From contig OY970397.1 of NCBI GenBank assembly GCA_963720515.1, forward strand, positions 2,232,001 through 2,296,000: a DNA stretch of 64,000 bases. Direction: 5' to 3'. Position 1 is the stretch's first letter. Each line of letters starts with the position of its first letter. Source of the DNA: G963720515 sp963720515 (GTDB lineage: Bacteria; Actinomycetota; Thermoleophilia; Gaiellales; Gaiellaceae). The notes beneath the pieces were generated by a model that was given only the letters and a program-made list of their open reading frames with translations, had not been told where the DNA came from and searched no databases. The position numbers and the translations under genes are program-made. Positions 52,209 through 62,025 of this stretch are shown in pieces.

Positions 52209-54485
52209 TCAGGCTTCGCTCGGCGCGGGCTCGGGCTCGCGCTCGCGGGCGGGCCGCTCGCCGTGCGGCGGCTCGATCGTGAGGTTGGGAAGCAGCCGGT
52301 CGAGCCACTTCGGGATGTACCAGGTCTTCTCGCCGAGGAGCGTGAAGAGCGCCGGGACGAGAGTCATGCGCACGATCAGCGCGTCCGTGAGGATCGCGAC
52401 CGCCAGCAGGAGGCCGAACTCCTTCGGGATGCGGTCGGCGCTCAGGATGAACGCGGCGAAGACGGTGCCCATGATGAACGCCGCCGCGACGATGACGCGG
52501 CCGATCGCCGCCATCCCGTGCTCGATCGCAAGCCGAGTGGGCATGCCGTGGACGTGCTCCTCGCGAATGCGGCTCATCAGGAAGACCATGTAGTCCATCG
52601 AGAGGCCGAAGAGGATCGCGAACGCGATCGGTGGCACGAACGTCTCGATTGGCCCTGTCCTGTCGAGGCCCGTCAGGCCCAGCAGGTGGCCCTCCTGCAC
52701 CACCAGCCCCAGCACGCCGAAGCCGACGAAGGCCGACAGGAGCGTCGTGATCGCGGCGGTCGCCGACACGACGATCGAGCGGAACGCCATCGCGAGGACG
52801 ATGAACGTAACCCCGATGATGTAGAGCAGGAAGAGCGGGAGCCGCTGCATGATCTGGTCGGCGATGTCCTTGAACGCCGCTGTCTGGCCGGACACGTAGG
52901 CGACTGCCTTGCTGCCGGCGAGCGCCTTCGGGACAGCCTGGTCGCGGAGCCGGTCGACGAGCTTGTCGGTCGCCTCGTCCTGGGGCGCCGAGTCCGGGGT
53001 GACGAAGACGATCGCAACCGTCTTCGCGTCGTTCAGCTGCGGATCGCCGACGGACGCGACGTCCTCGAGGCCCTCGACGCGGTCGTGGATCCGCTGCGGA
53101 GCGCCCTGGTCGCCGTTCACGTCCACGACGATCGGGATCGGCCCGTTGAAGCCGGGCCCGAAGCCTTCGGCGAGCAGGTCGTAGGCGCGTCGGCTCGTCT
53201 GCTCCTTCGGCTGCGTCCCCTGGTCGGCTGCGCCGAGGCGGACGAGTGACGACGTCCCCGCGAGGACGAGCACGAGCAAGAGGACGGCCGGGAAGACGAA
53301 CTTCGCGTGCGCGGTGACGAAGCGGCCCCACTTGGCGATGAGCGTCTTCTGGCGGCCCGCCTCGGAGTCGTCGAGGGGCTTCGCGAACGGAACCTTCAGG
53401 CGATCCACCTTGTGGCCGAGGAGGCAGAGCACGGCGAGGAGGAGAGAGTTCGCGATGAGCACGGTCGTGAGGACGCCGAGCGCAGAGCCGATCCCGAGCT
53501 TCGTCACGAAGTCGAGGCCGATGAGGGCGAGGCCGCTCACCGAGATCGCCACGGTCAGGCCGGCGAAGAGCACGGCGCGTCCCGCGGAGGCGCCGGCCTC
53601 CGTGGCCGCGTCGCACGGCGAGAGCCCCTCGTGCAGGAGCTGGCGGAACCGCGTGACGATGAAGAGCGAGTAGTCGATGCCCACCCCGAGCCCGATCATC
53701 GAGACGAGGATCGGCGTGACCGTGTTGATGTCGGTCAGGCCCGCGAGGATGAAGAGCAGGAGGAAGGCGCACCCCACCGCGAAGATCGCGAGGAAGATCG
53801 GGATGAACGCCGACACGAACGTCCGGAAGAGGATCAGCAGGACGATGATCGCGGCGAGGATGCCGAGACCCTCCGAGGTGCCCTGCTCGAGCGGCGGGAA
53901 CTCCGCTTCGCCGTTGAACTCCGCTTCGAGCCCGGCCTTCGCGGCCGCCGCACGCGCGGCGTCCTCGACGGCGACGACCTGGTCGCGGTCCTTGTCCTCG
54001 ATCGTCTGGTCGAACTGCGCCTCGAAGTAGGCGATGCGCCCGTCGTCCGAGACCGTGTCGTCCTCGAACGGGTCGTTCACGCTCTCGAGCCCGGCCTTGC
54101 CGTCCTTGGGCTTGAACTCGTCCGACCGGAGCTCGGTGACGATGCCCTCGATCGCCGCCTTGCGCTCGCCCTCGTCGAGCCGCTCGCCCTTCGGGGCGGC
54201 GAGGACGACGTTCAGGACGCCGCCCTGCTCGGAGGAGAACTCCTTCTCGATCAGGTCGGTCGCCTTCTGCGTCTCCGATCCGGGGATCTCGAACTCGTCC
54301 CGCAGGCTGCCGCCGACGGTCCCGACGAGGACGATCAGCAGTGCGACGATTCCGATCCACGAGAAGACGACCCGCCACGGGTGGGTCGCGCACATGCGCG
54401 TCCAGCGCGCGAGCGCGCCTGTCGAAAGCCGTTCGTGCGCCGCGCGGCGGTCGCCGTCGTTGTTTCCAGCCTGGGGATCGCTCAT
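52209..54485 (-). CDS. MMPL/RND-superfamily exporter
   Basis: An intact 758-aa transporter with 12 predicted spans in two halves. The N-terminal span HPWRVVFSWIGIVALLIVLV precedes an exterior domain (ETQKATDLIEKEFSSEQGGV). The family hallmark GLGVGIDYSLFIVTRFRQLL is in half 1 and AILFGLSMDYMVFLMSRIRE in half 2, each with the proton-relay DY pair. C-terminal tail EPPHGERPAREREPEPAPS. MMPL proteins export lipids or drugs; the substrate here is not predictable. Confidence 0.92.
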   Translation of the reverse strand: MSDPQAGNNDGDRRAAHERLSTGALARWTRMCATHPWRVVFSWIGIVALLIVLVGTVGGSLRDEFEIPGSETQKATDLIEKEFSSEQGGVLNVVLAAPKGERLDEGERKAAIEGIVTELRSDEFKPKDGKAGLESVNDPFEDDTVSDDGRIAYFEAQFDQTIEDKDRDQVVAVEDAARAAAAKAGLEAEFNGEAEFPPLEQGTSEGLGILAAIIVLLILFRTFVSAFIPIFLAIFAVGCAFLLLFILAGLTDINTVTPILVSMIGLGVGIDYSLFIVTRFRQLLHEGLSPCDAATEAGASAGRAVLFAGLTVAISVSGLALIGLDFVTKLGIGSALGVLTTVLIANSLLLAVLCLLGHKVDRLKVPFAKPLDDSEAGRQKTLIAKWGRFVTAHAKFVFPAVLLLVLVLAGTSSLVRLGAADQGTQPKEQTSRRAYDLLAEGFGPGFNGPIPIVVDVNGDQGAPQRIHDRVEGLEDVASVGDPQLNDAKTVAIVFVTPDSAPQDEATDKLVDRLRDQAVPKALAGSKAVAYVSGQTAAFKDIADQIMQRLPLFLLYIIGVTFIVLAMAFRSIVVSATAAITTLLSAFVGFGVLGLVVQEGHLLGLTGLDRTGPIETFVPPIAFAILFGLSMDYMVFLMSRIREEHVHGMPTRLAIEHGMAAIGRVIVAAAFIMGTVFAAFILSADRIPKEFGLLLAVAILTDALIVRMTLVPALFTLLGEKTWYIPKWLDRLLPNLTIEPPHGERPAREREPEPAPSEA

Positions 54486-54694
54486 CAGCCTCTCCTTGGT
54501 CGCTCGGGGTTCTCTAGAGACGGGCGGCGAGCCCGAAACTCATCGGTCGTGCTGCGTTCCCTCCGGAAGGGGCGGCGTGGGAGGGGGATGGGAAAATCGG
54601 ACACTAGCGGTTCCGGTTTCGGCGGCGCGATGAGTTTTCGCCGCTGGGTACGTCTACAGAGAGTGACCGCAAACGGACGAAAGGACCGTGACCG

Positions 54695-55168
54695 ATGAGG
54701 CCCCTGACCACATGTCTTTGGTTCGACACCGAGGGCGAGGAGGCGGCGAACTTCTACACGTCCGTCTTCCCCAACTCGAAGATCGGCGAGATCAGCCGCT
54801 ACGGCTCGGCCGGCCCGCGGCCCGAGGGCACCGTGATGACGGCGGAGTTCGAGCTCAACGGCCAGCCCTTCATCGCCCTGAACGGCGGCCCGGACTTCAC
54901 CTTCAACGAGGCGATCTCGTTCCAGGTCCACTGCGAGGACCAGGACGAGGTGGACACGTACTGGACCACGCTCTCGGAAGGCGGCGAGGAAGGCCCCTGT
55001 GGCTGGGTCAAGGACAAGTTCGGCGTCTCGTGGCAGATCGTGCCGACCGCCCTTCCGAGGCTCCTGGGCGACCCCGACAAGGAGAAGGCGCAGCGCGTCA
55101 TGGCCGCCATGCTCCAGATGAAGAAGATCGAGATCCCCGAGCTCGAGAAGGCCGCCGCGCAGGGCTAG
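54695..55168 (+). CDS. PhnB/VOC-type (3-demethylubiquinone methyltransferase-like) protein
   Basis: 157 aa: PLTTCLWFDTEGEEAANFYT, SVFPNSKIGEISRYGSAGP, TAEFELNGQPFIALNGGPDF and the closing WVKDKFGVSWQIVPTALPRL. No SAM-binding motif, so this is a VOC-fold protein of unknown substrate, despite the family name. ATG 54695. The 209 bp upstream hold no supported gene; they separate it from the divergent MMPL gene and should contain promoters. Confidence 0.86.
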   Translation: MRPLTTCLWFDTEGEEAANFYTSVFPNSKIGEISRYGSAGPRPEGTVMTAEFELNGQPFIALNGGPDFTFNEAISFQVHCEDQDEVDTYWTTLSEGGEEGPCGWVKDKFGVSWQIVPTALPRLLGDPDKEKAQRVMAAMLQMKKIEIPELEKAAAQG

Positions 55169-55197
55169 CGCACTCTGCTAGAACGCGGCCCGTGCCG

Positions 55198-55488
55198 ATG
55201 TTCCTCGTCCTCGAGCGGCGCTCGGGTCCCGAGTGGGACCCGGAGCGGCCGCTCGAGGGGCAGTCGGGCTGGCCCGCCCACGCCGCGTTCATGGACGAGC
55301 TCGTGGAGACCGGGTTCGTCGTGCTGGGCGGGCCGCTCGCCGACGAGCACCGCGTGGCGCTCGTCGTCGAGGCCGAGTCGGAGGAGGCCGTCCGCGCTCG
55401 GTTCGCGGCCGATCCGTGGATCCCGTCGCACCTCGAGCTCGCTTCGATCGACCCGTGGACGATCCGGCTCGACGCGCGCCGTGCCTAG
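55198..55488 (+). CDS. YCII-related protein
   Basis: About 96 aa ferredoxin-like YciI fold: MFLVLERRSGPEWDPERPLE, WPAHAAFMDELVETGFVVLG, GPLADEHRVALVVEAES and RFAADPWIPSHLE. The usual catalytic-site His and Asp residues are seen as AHAAFMD and DPW. ATG 55198 or GTG 55192. 29 bases after the VOC gene. Confidence 0.8.
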   Translation: MFLVLERRSGPEWDPERPLEGQSGWPAHAAFMDELVETGFVVLGGPLADEHRVALVVEAESEEAVRARFAADPWIPSHLELASIDPWTIRLDARRA

Positions 55489-55630
55489 CCGCGCTTGAGC
55501 GGCCTCGCGTTCGCCGGCAATCGAATCCGAACCCACCGGCGAGGCGTAGTGGTTCAGACACGACCCAACCCCCGCGGACGGCTGCAGCTCCGCGCCCGGA
55601 GTTCCGTTCCCCGACCCGGAGGTGGTGGAT

Positions 55631-56611
55631 ATGAGACGACTGAAGTACCTGCTCGCCGGAGCGTTCGTCGCGACGCTCGTCGCGTCGGTCGCCCAGGCGG
55701 CGCCGATTGGGACGCTGAAGCAGTTCCGCATCCCGACGGCGAACGGCAACCCGACGCAGATCACGCAGGGCTCGGACGGGAACTTCTGGTTCACCGAGAG
55801 CCACGTCAACCCGCCGCAGACCGAGAATCACCACATCGGCCGGATCACGCCCTCGGGCGCGATCACCGAGTTCCTGGTGTGTCAGTTCTGCTTCCCGAGC
55901 GACATCGCCCAGGGCTCGGGCGGGATCCTCTACTTCACGAAGAACGACCCGGGGCTCGGCCGCATCACGACGTCGGGAACCGTGCTCCCGGACGTCGTGC
56001 CGCCGAACTCCCTCGCGAACGGAAACGGCGTCGCGGCGGTCGGCAACGCCGTCTACTACGCGGCCTTCAACACGAACAGCATCTGGCGCTTCGACGCCGC
56101 GACGAATGCGTTCACGGAGTTCCCCATCCCGACGCCGGGCGCCATCCCGTTCGACGTCGCGATCGCGCCCGACGGGTCCGTGTGGTTCACCGAGTTCGGC
56201 GCCGACCAGCTCGGCAGGCTGAACCCGGCCACCGGCGTCATCACCGAGACCTCCGTGGGCGACGGCCCGAACGGCCCCCGGGGGATCACCGTCGCCGCCG
56301 ACGGCAAGGTCTGGTTCACGAAGCGGTTCGACAACTCGGTCGGGTTCTTCGATCCGGCGACCAACGCGGTGACCGAGTTCCCGCTCGCCCCGGGACGCGG
56401 TCCCGAGGGGATCGCGGCCGCTCCGGACGGCTCGGTCTGGTTCGCCCAGTCCGTCGCCGGCAACGTCGCCCGGATCACGACGACCGGCGTGGTGTCCGAG
56501 GGCAAGACCGTCAAGGGAAGCGAGCCGGTCGGCGTCACGGTCGCGCCGAACGGCAACCCGTGGTACGCGGAGCTGAGCGCGGACAAGATCGCCGTGTTGC
56601 AGCTTCGATAG
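55631..56611 (+). CDS. Secreted streptogramin-lyase (Vgb)-like beta-propeller
   Basis: About 326 aa, ATG 55631 after CCGGAGGTGGTGGAT; GTG 55622 is an alternative. Signal peptide MRRLKYLLAGAFVATLVASV ending AQA. Seven-bladed Vgb repeats show GSDGNFWFTE, PDGSVWFTEFGADQLGRLNP, ADGKVWFTKR and PDGSVWFAQS. Exported Vgb-like proteins are common in soil actinobacteria and need not cleave virginiamycin. Followed by a hairpin. Confidence 0.88.
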   Translation: MRRLKYLLAGAFVATLVASVAQAAPIGTLKQFRIPTANGNPTQITQGSDGNFWFTESHVNPPQTENHHIGRITPSGAITEFLVCQFCFPSDIAQGSGGILYFTKNDPGLGRITTSGTVLPDVVPPNSLANGNGVAAVGNAVYYAAFNTNSIWRFDAATNAFTEFPIPTPGAIPFDVAIAPDGSVWFTEFGADQLGRLNPATGVITETSVGDGPNGPRGITVAADGKVWFTKRFDNSVGFFDPATNAVTEFPLAPGRGPEGIAAAPDGSVWFAQSVAGNVARITTTGVVSEGKTVKGSEPVGVTVAPNGNPWYAELSADKIAVLQLR

Positions 56612-56622
56612 GAAGTCTGGAC

Positions 56623-56648
56623 GGGAGGCCCCGGCGACGGGGCCTCCC
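56623..56648 (+). terminator. Perfect hairpin after the Vgb-like gene
   Basis: GGGAGGCCCC pairs with GGGGCCTCCC around GGCGAC, 12 bases after the stop. The downstream sequence is CTCCTGG, without a T-run. It separates the Vgb-like gene from the RTX-like gene. Confidence 0.75.
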
Positions 56649-56697
56649 TCCTGGATCGGGCAGAATCGCCCGTCCTATACTCGGGCGCGTCGTGCGG

Positions 56698-58336
56698 ATG
56701 TGCAGCGTGGGGGTCGGGGTCGTCGTCGCGGTGGTCGCCCTCGGGGCGGTAGACGTGGCGGCTGCGAACGTCTCCGCGCGCGTGAACGGCCGAACGCTCG
56801 TCGTGAGCGGCGACCGGAGGGGTACCCATATCACCCTTCGGCTCCAGCGCGGAAACCGCGGCCGCCTGCAGGTGGTGGTGGACGGGAGACGTCCGCTTCA
56901 CGTTCGCCCGGCGGCGCTTCGGCGCCATCGTCGTGAACGCGGGGCGCGGCAATGACGTCGTGCGAATCGACCAGCGCCGCGGGGCGTTCACGGATGCCGA
57001 GCGAACGACGTTGAGCGGCGGCGCCGGCAACGACGTCCTGGTCGGCGGCGAGGGCGCCGAGAAGCTCCTCGGCGGAACGGGCTCCGACTCGCTCACCGGC
57101 AACGGCGGCGCGGATGTGGCCTCCCTCGGCGCGGGCGCCGACGCCTTCGTCTGGGGCCCGGGGAATGGGAACGACGTGGTGGACGGCAACAATGGCTTCG
57201 ACCGTCTCGCGTTCGACGGGTCGGCGGCGAACGAAGCATTCGACCTTGCGCCGAACGGGAAGCGGCTCCGACTGACGCGCGACCTCGGCGCGGTCGCGCT
57301 CGACCTCAACCGGCTCGAGCGCGTGGACGTCGCGGCGCGCGGCGGAGACGACCGGATGACCGTCCACGACCTGAGCGCAGTTCCGGCGTTCGTGAAGGTG
57401 GATCTCGGCACGGGCGGCGCCGACCGTATGACGGTGGACGGCACCGAAGGCGACAGCACCGTGATCCTCTCCGGGAACGCAGGCCTCCTGACGCTCACTG
57501 GTCTCCCCGCGCAGCTGACGATTGCCCACGGCACCGGCGCCGACGGCCTCACCGTGAACGCCCTCGGCGGGAACGACACGCTCGACGCCTCGTCCTACGC
57601 GGGGCGGCTCGCGCTCACCGTGGACGCTGGAGCAGGCAACGACGCGATCACCGGTGGCGGGGGGAACGACGTCGTGCTCCTCGGCACCGGGGACGACACG
57701 TTCACCTGGAACCAGGGCGGCGGGAGCGACACCGTCGAGGGCCAGATCGGCCTCGACACGGCGCGGGTGAACGGGTCGCCGGCGAACGATTCGTTCACGC
57801 TCTCGGCGAACGGCATGCGGGTCGCCCTCGCCCGCGGCCTCGATGCGACGACGCTCGACGCGAACGGCATCGACCGGATCGAGGCCTTCCCGCTCGGTGG
57901 GGCGGACACCATCACGGCGCACAACCTGAGCGGCACCTCGGTCGTGGCGCTGATCGTCGACCTTGCGCCGGCCGACGGGCTCGTCGATCAGCTCGTCGTG
58001 GACGGGACGAACGGCGACGATGTCGCCACCATCGACGGCAGCGGCGACGACCTCTCGGTGCTCGGTCTCGCCGCGGCGGTCGGAGTGACCCACGCCGCGC
58101 CCACCGACCTGCTTCGCGCGAACGCCCTCGCGGGCGACGACATCGTGGACGCCTCGGGACTCTCCGCGGGCGTGCTCCTCCTTACGGAAGACGGCGGCGA
58201 CGGCGACGACGTCCTGATCGGCAGCGCGGGCGCCGACACGATCTTCGGCGGGAACGGCGACGACATCCTGCTCGGCGGACCGGCGTTCGACGTCCTCGAC
58301 GGCGGGCCCGGCGACAACGTCGTAATCCAAGATTGA
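56698..58336 (+). CDS. Secreted RTX-like calcium-binding repeat protein, frameshifted
   Basis: About 545 aa. ATG 56698 begins a signal peptide (MCSVGVGVVVAVVALGAVDV ending AAA). The frame breaks near 56890 in GACGGGAGACG; removing one G gives VVVDGDVRFTFARRRFGAIV and continues into the long frame. The body carries GGxGxDxL-type nonapeptide repeats, e.g. GGAGNDVLVGGEG, GGTGSDSLTGNGGAD, GGGGNDVVLLGTGDD and at the end GSAGADTIFGGNGDDILLGG. Spaced between are NGxDRxAFDGS-like units. Calcium-driven folding outside the cell is known for the repeats; activity is unknown. Confidence 0.84.
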
Positions 58337-58366
58337 GGGCCGCGCCGCGCGCCCGCAGCGCGGCCC
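58337..58366. terminator. Hairpin between RTX-like and AHSA1 genes
   Basis: GGGCCGCGC (58337-58345) pairs with GCGCGGCCC (58358-58366), right after the RTX-like stop and 14 bases from the convergent gene's stop. Confidence 0.65.
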
Positions 58367-58379
58367 CCCTGTCGCAGCG

Positions 58380-58862
58380 CTACTTCGACGCGAGTCGCGC
58401 GAGCAGCTCGTCCATCCGCGCGTACGTCTGGTTGACGCCCTGCTCCATCCCGGTTGCGAGGAGGCCGTCGCGCTCCTCGGTGGTGTGGAAGAGCATCGTC
58501 GTCACGATCCTCGTCTCGTCGCCGAGGTCCTCGAACTCCGTGGACTCGACGAGGACGTGGCCGGGCATGCCCTCCCATTCGAACGTCCGGACGGACCGCT
58601 CGGGCGGCGTGACCTCGCGGAACGTCCCGCGGAAGGCCGTCTCGTAGCCCTCGCCCTTGGAGACGAAGCGCCAGTCCCCGCCGTTTCGCACGTCCATCCG
58701 GTCCACGGTCGTGCCCTCGCCCCACCACTCGGGGATGAGCGCGGGATCGTGGAAGGTGGCGAACACGAGGTCGCGCGGGGCGTCGAACACGCGCTCGACG
58801 ACGATCTCGCGGTCGGCCGGCGTCGTGACGGAGACGGGCCGTGTCTGCTGGTCGGTGGTCAT
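58380..58862 (-). CDS. AHSA1/SRPBCC-domain protein
   Basis: 160-aa START-like protein: EIVVERVFDAPRDLVFATFH, IPEWWGEGTTVDRMDVRNGG, GYETAFRGTFREVTPPERSV and TGMEQGVNQTYARMDELLA. ATG 58862 overlaps the arsR stop (ATGA). Ligand unknown. It parallels the first half of the fusion at 40283. Confidence 0.9.
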   Translation of the reverse strand: MTTDQQTRPVSVTTPADREIVVERVFDAPRDLVFATFHDPALIPEWWGEGTTVDRMDVRNGGDWRFVSKGEGYETAFRGTFREVTPPERSVRTFEWEGMPGHVLVESTEFEDLGDETRIVTTMLFHTTEERDGLLATGMEQGVNQTYARMDELLARLASK

Positions 58863-59194
58863 GTCGGTTCTCCCTTCGTTCGCTCGAGTAGTGCCCCGAA
58901 CCGGTCGAGGCGTTCGTCCAGCATCCGCCGGTAGTGCTCGATCCACTCGCTGACGTCGTCGAGCCGCCGGGGCCCGAGGCTGCAGACGCGCGTCCGCCCG
59001 ATCTTCTCCGTGGAGACGAGCCCGGCGTCCTCGAGGAGGCGCACGTGCTTCTTCATCCCCGTGAGCGAGATCCCGTACGGCGCGGCGAGCTCCGTGATGG
59101 TGGCGCTGCCGCGGCCGAGGCGCTCCATCACGCCCCGGCGGGTCGGGTCGGCGAGTGCGGCGAGGGTTCGATCTACCGGCTGATACTGAACCAT
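58859..59194 (-). CDS. ArsR-family regulator (second ArsR-AHSA1 module)
   Basis: About 111 aa: DRTLAALADPTRRGVMERLG, GSATITELAAPYGISLTGMK, KHVRLLEDAGLVSTEKIGRT, EWIEHYRRMLDERLDRFGAL. ATG 59194 is inside the palindrome TGAACC-ATAC-GGTTCA (59187-59202), which fits an autoregulated start. No metal-binding cysteine motif. Confidence 0.9.
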   Translation of the reverse strand: MVQYQPVDRTLAALADPTRRGVMERLGRGSATITELAAPYGISLTGMKKHVRLLEDAGLVSTEKIGRTRVCSLGPRRLDDVSEWIEHYRRMLDERLDRFGALLERTKGEPT

Positions 59195-59202
59195 ACGGTT
59201 CA
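59187..59202. promoter_or_regulatory. AACC-N4-GGTT operator over the second arsR start
   Basis: TGAACC and GGTTCA flank ATAC, and the arsR start codon (plus-strand CAT 59192-59194) is within it. The core AACCATACGGTT has the same AACC-N4-GGTT form as both halves of the operator at 41544-41571. Confidence 0.7.
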
Positions 59203-59250
59203 CTATACACGATTAGCGAGCACGCCGCAGAGACGTGAGGACAGGCCAGG

Positions 59251-60150
59251 CTAGGCGGGCACGGGGGCGGCGGGCGCGACGGCCTCGGCCGTCTCCACGT
59301 CGCCGTCCTCCTGCGCAGAGGCGATCACGACGGCGCCGAGGAGCGCGACCGCGAGCCCGGCGGCTCCCAGGACCGCGTGCCAGGGCGGGTTCTTGTCGAA
59401 CCGCTCCTGGAGGACGAGCGCGCCGAGGGCCACGCTCACGATCGGGTTCGCCACCGACACGGTGGCCACGGACGCCACGAGCCGCCCGGTCGAGAGCGAG
59501 AGCTGCTGGAAGCCGAAGCCCACGAGACCCGCTCCTGCCATGACCCAGAACTCCCAGTCCGAGACCACCGCCGCGGCCCCGTCCGTGTGCAGGTTCTCGA
59601 CCACGGGCTTCATGAGCGTCGCCGAAAGCCCGTAGAGGACGCCGGCGAGCGTCCCGAGCGTCGCGGCCCGCGCCGTCAGGTTGCCGCGGTTCGCGAACAG
59701 AAGGAGCGCGGCGCAGATCGCGCCGATCACGATGATGGACATGACCCAGTCGGAGCCGGGCGCGTCGTCCACGCCGGCGGCCGGATCCGCATACACGGCG
59801 AACGTCGCAAGGCCGACGACGATGATCGCGGCGCCGAGCACGAGGCGCCGGGTGATCTGCTGGCCCGTGAAGAAGTACCCGAGCGGGATCGCGAAGACGA
59901 CCGACGTGACGAGCAGCGGCTGGATGATCGAGACGCGCCCGCGGTCGAGCGCGGCCGCCTGCAGGAGCACGCCGGCGATCTGGGCGACGAGCCCGGCCAG
60001 CCAGATCGGCTGCTTGAGGAGCACGTAGAACGACGTCGGGTGCTTGACCGAGACGTCGCCGAGGTCGAGCGAGGCCTTCTGCCAGAGGGTCGCCGCGAGT
60101 GCGAACGAGAAGGCCGCGAGGAGCGCGAGAACCGCGGCGACCGCATCCAT
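59251..60150 (-). CDS. EamA/DMT-superfamily transporter
   Basis: 299 aa, about ten spans, ATG 60150. AVLALLAAFSFALAATLWQK, IWLAGLVAQIAGVLLQAAAL, GRVSIIQPLLVTSVVFAIPL, NLTARAATLGTLAGVLYGLS and SVANPIVSVALGALVLQERF are typical of EamA-type permeases. C-terminal tail EDGDVETAEAVAPAAPVPA. Substrate unknown. Confidence 0.88.
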   Translation of the reverse strand: MDAVAAVLALLAAFSFALAATLWQKASLDLGDVSVKHPTSFYVLLKQPIWLAGLVAQIAGVLLQAAALDRGRVSIIQPLLVTSVVFAIPLGYFFTGQQITRRLVLGAAIIVVGLATFAVYADPAAGVDDAPGSDWVMSIIVIGAICAALLLFANRGNLTARAATLGTLAGVLYGLSATLMKPVVENLHTDGAAAVVSDWEFWVMAGAGLVGFGFQQLSLSTGRLVASVATVSVANPIVSVALGALVLQERFDKNPPWHAVLGAAGLAVALLGAVVIASAQEDGDVETAEAVAPAAPVPA

Positions 60151-60233
60151 GGGTCGGAACGATAGGGCACCCGGCGGCGCGGACACAATGCCCGGGCTGC
60201 GGACGGCAAGGCGACCCAGGAAGGATGTGCACC

Positions 60234-60785
60234 GTGAGCCTCACGCAGTACTACACGGCGACCAGCCTCGACGGCTTCATCGCGGACGAGAACCACTCGC
60301 TCGACTGGCTCTTCACGCGCGCGCGCGAGCCCGGCGGCTCGCTCGACTACGGCGCGTTCATCGCCGAGGTCGGCGCGATCGCGATGGGGCGGACGACGTA
60401 CGAGTGGATCCTCGACCACGAGTTCGCGGGGAAGGATCCGGCGGAGTGGAAGTGGCCGTACGAGCAGCCTTGCTGGGTCTTCACGCACCGCGAGCTCCAG
60501 GTCGTGCCGAACGCGCGGATCGAGTTCGTCGAGCGGAGACGTCGGCGCCGGTGCACGCGGAGATGACCGCGGCCGCGGGCGGCAAGAACGTCTGGGTCGT
60601 CGGCGGGGGAGATCTGGCCGCCCAGTTCGCCGACGCCGGGCTGCTCGACGAGGTCCTCGTGACGATCGCGCCCGTCACGCTCGGCGCCGGCGCACCGCTC
60701 TTCCCGCGCCGGCAGGAGCTTGCGCCTCGAGGAGGTCGGGCGAAACGGCGATTTCGTGGCGGCCCGGTATTCGGTCGTGGGCTAG
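60234..60785 (+). CDS. RibD/DHFR-type reductase family protein, frameshifted
   Basis: About 182 aa: TQYYTATSLDGFIADENHSL, AIAMGRTTYEWILDHEFA, then NVWVVGGGDLAAQFADAGLL, DEVLVTIAPVTLGAGAPLFP. Three one-base insertions are needed: GAGCGGAG and GTCGGCGCC around 60533-60545 (repair FVEGDVAPVHAEMTAAAGG), and GAGCTTGCG near 60722 (repair QELRLEEVGRNGDFVAARY). GTG 60234 is preferred because AAGGA lies eight bases before it; ATG 60225 is also in frame. Near the second arsR-AHSA1 module, as at 41660. Confidence 0.8.
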
Positions 60786-60901
60786 AGCAGCTCCAGGCGA
60801 CGACTAGAAACGAGTGAACATGGGCATCTCCACGATTGACGCGTCTGTTGCAAAACGACTAGCCTCGCGGATGAAAGAACTCGCGTAACGGAGGAATCCG
60901 G

Positions 60902-62020
60902 GTGAACGTTCAGCCCAGGTCGCTAAGGCCCAGGCGGCGACACATTCGTCGCCTTGTGGTCTTGTGCCCTCTGGTCGGGCTCTTGCTCTTTGCGCCGCGT
61001 GCGGCCGCGGTCCCACCCGACATCTCGGTCACGATCACGGGCGTGCTCGGGCTGAACGGCTGGTACACGAGCAACGTCACGGTCGACTGGCAGGTCAACG
61101 GCGAGACCTCGTCGTCCGGCTGCGACACGGTGACGTTGACCGCCGACACGATCGGCACGCTGCGCACGTGCACGGCCGAGAACGGCGGGGATCAGACGAG
61201 CAAGAGCGTCACGATCAAGCTGGACAGGACGCAGCCCGCGGCCCTCGCCGCGGCGGAGCGCGTGCCCGATTCGAACGGCTGGTACAACCGGCCGCTCACG
61301 GTCTCGTCGTCCGGTACAGACGCGACCTCCGGAGTCGCGAGTTGCTCGTCGTCCCTGTACTCGGGGCCTGACACAGGAACCGCGCTCGTGATCGGCTCGT
61401 GCCAGGACAACGCCGGGAATGTGCGGGGAACCTCGCTCTCGTTCAAGTACGACGCGACCGCACCCACGCTCACCGGCCTGCGGAAGAAGCCGGGCAATCG
61501 CAGCGTGGACCTCCTCTGGAAGGTGTCGGGCGCCCAGGTCGTCGACATCGTGAGGTCGCCGGGCCGAAACGGGGCCGCGGCGACCCTCGTCTTCCGGGGT
61601 CTTGGGGGCTCGTACCGCGACCGGGGGCTGAAGGTCAGCCGCAAGTACCACTATCGCGTCACGGCGTTCGACGCGGCGAGGAACTCCGCCGAGCAGGCGC
61701 TCGACTTCGTCGCGACCGGCGCGCTCCTGCGACCGGGGCCGGGGCAGCGGATCACCTCGAGCGCACCGCCCAGGCTCTCATGGGTCAACGTCAGGGGCGC
61801 CTCGTACTTCAACCTCCAGGTGGTCCGGGGGCACAAGATCCTGAGCGTCTGGCCCTCACGCTCCAGCTTCCAGCTGCGGCGAAGCTGGGTGTACAACGGA
61901 CGCCGGTACCGGTTGCGGCCCGGCGTCTACCACTGGTTCGTGTGGCCGGGCTTCGGGCGGATCTCCGCCGCGCACTACGGGCGCCTCCTCGGGCGCAGCA
62001 CGTTCGTCGTCGAGCGGTAG
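60902..62020 (+). CDS. Secreted Ig-like/fibronectin-like domain protein
   Basis: 372 aa, GTG after ACGGAGGAATCCGG. Signal peptide with RRHIRRLVVLCPLVGLLLFA ending AAA. The mature protein has two Ig-like units with NGWYTSNVTVDWQVNG and SNGWYNRPLTVSSSGTDATS, cysteine pairs (CDTVTL, LRTCTAENG), then a fibronectin-type part (SVDLLWKVSGAQVVDIVRSP, YHYRVTAFDAARNSAE) and a C-terminal part LSWVNVRGASYFNLQV with GVYHWFVWPGFG. Resembles the repeats in the peptidase at 2598. Likely surface or matrix protein. Confidence 0.82.
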   Translation: MNVQPRSLRPRRRHIRRLVVLCPLVGLLLFAPRAAAVPPDISVTITGVLGLNGWYTSNVTVDWQVNGETSSSGCDTVTLTADTIGTLRTCTAENGGDQTSKSVTIKLDRTQPAALAAAERVPDSNGWYNRPLTVSSSGTDATSGVASCSSSLYSGPDTGTALVIGSCQDNAGNVRGTSLSFKYDATAPTLTGLRKKPGNRSVDLLWKVSGAQVVDIVRSPGRNGAAATLVFRGLGGSYRDRGLKVSRKYHYRVTAFDAARNSAEQALDFVATGALLRPGPGQRITSSAPPRLSWVNVRGASYFNLQVVRGHKILSVWPSRSSFQLRRSWVYNGRRYRLRPGVYHWFVWPGFGRISAAHYGRLLGRSTFVVER

Positions 62021-62025
62021 CCCGA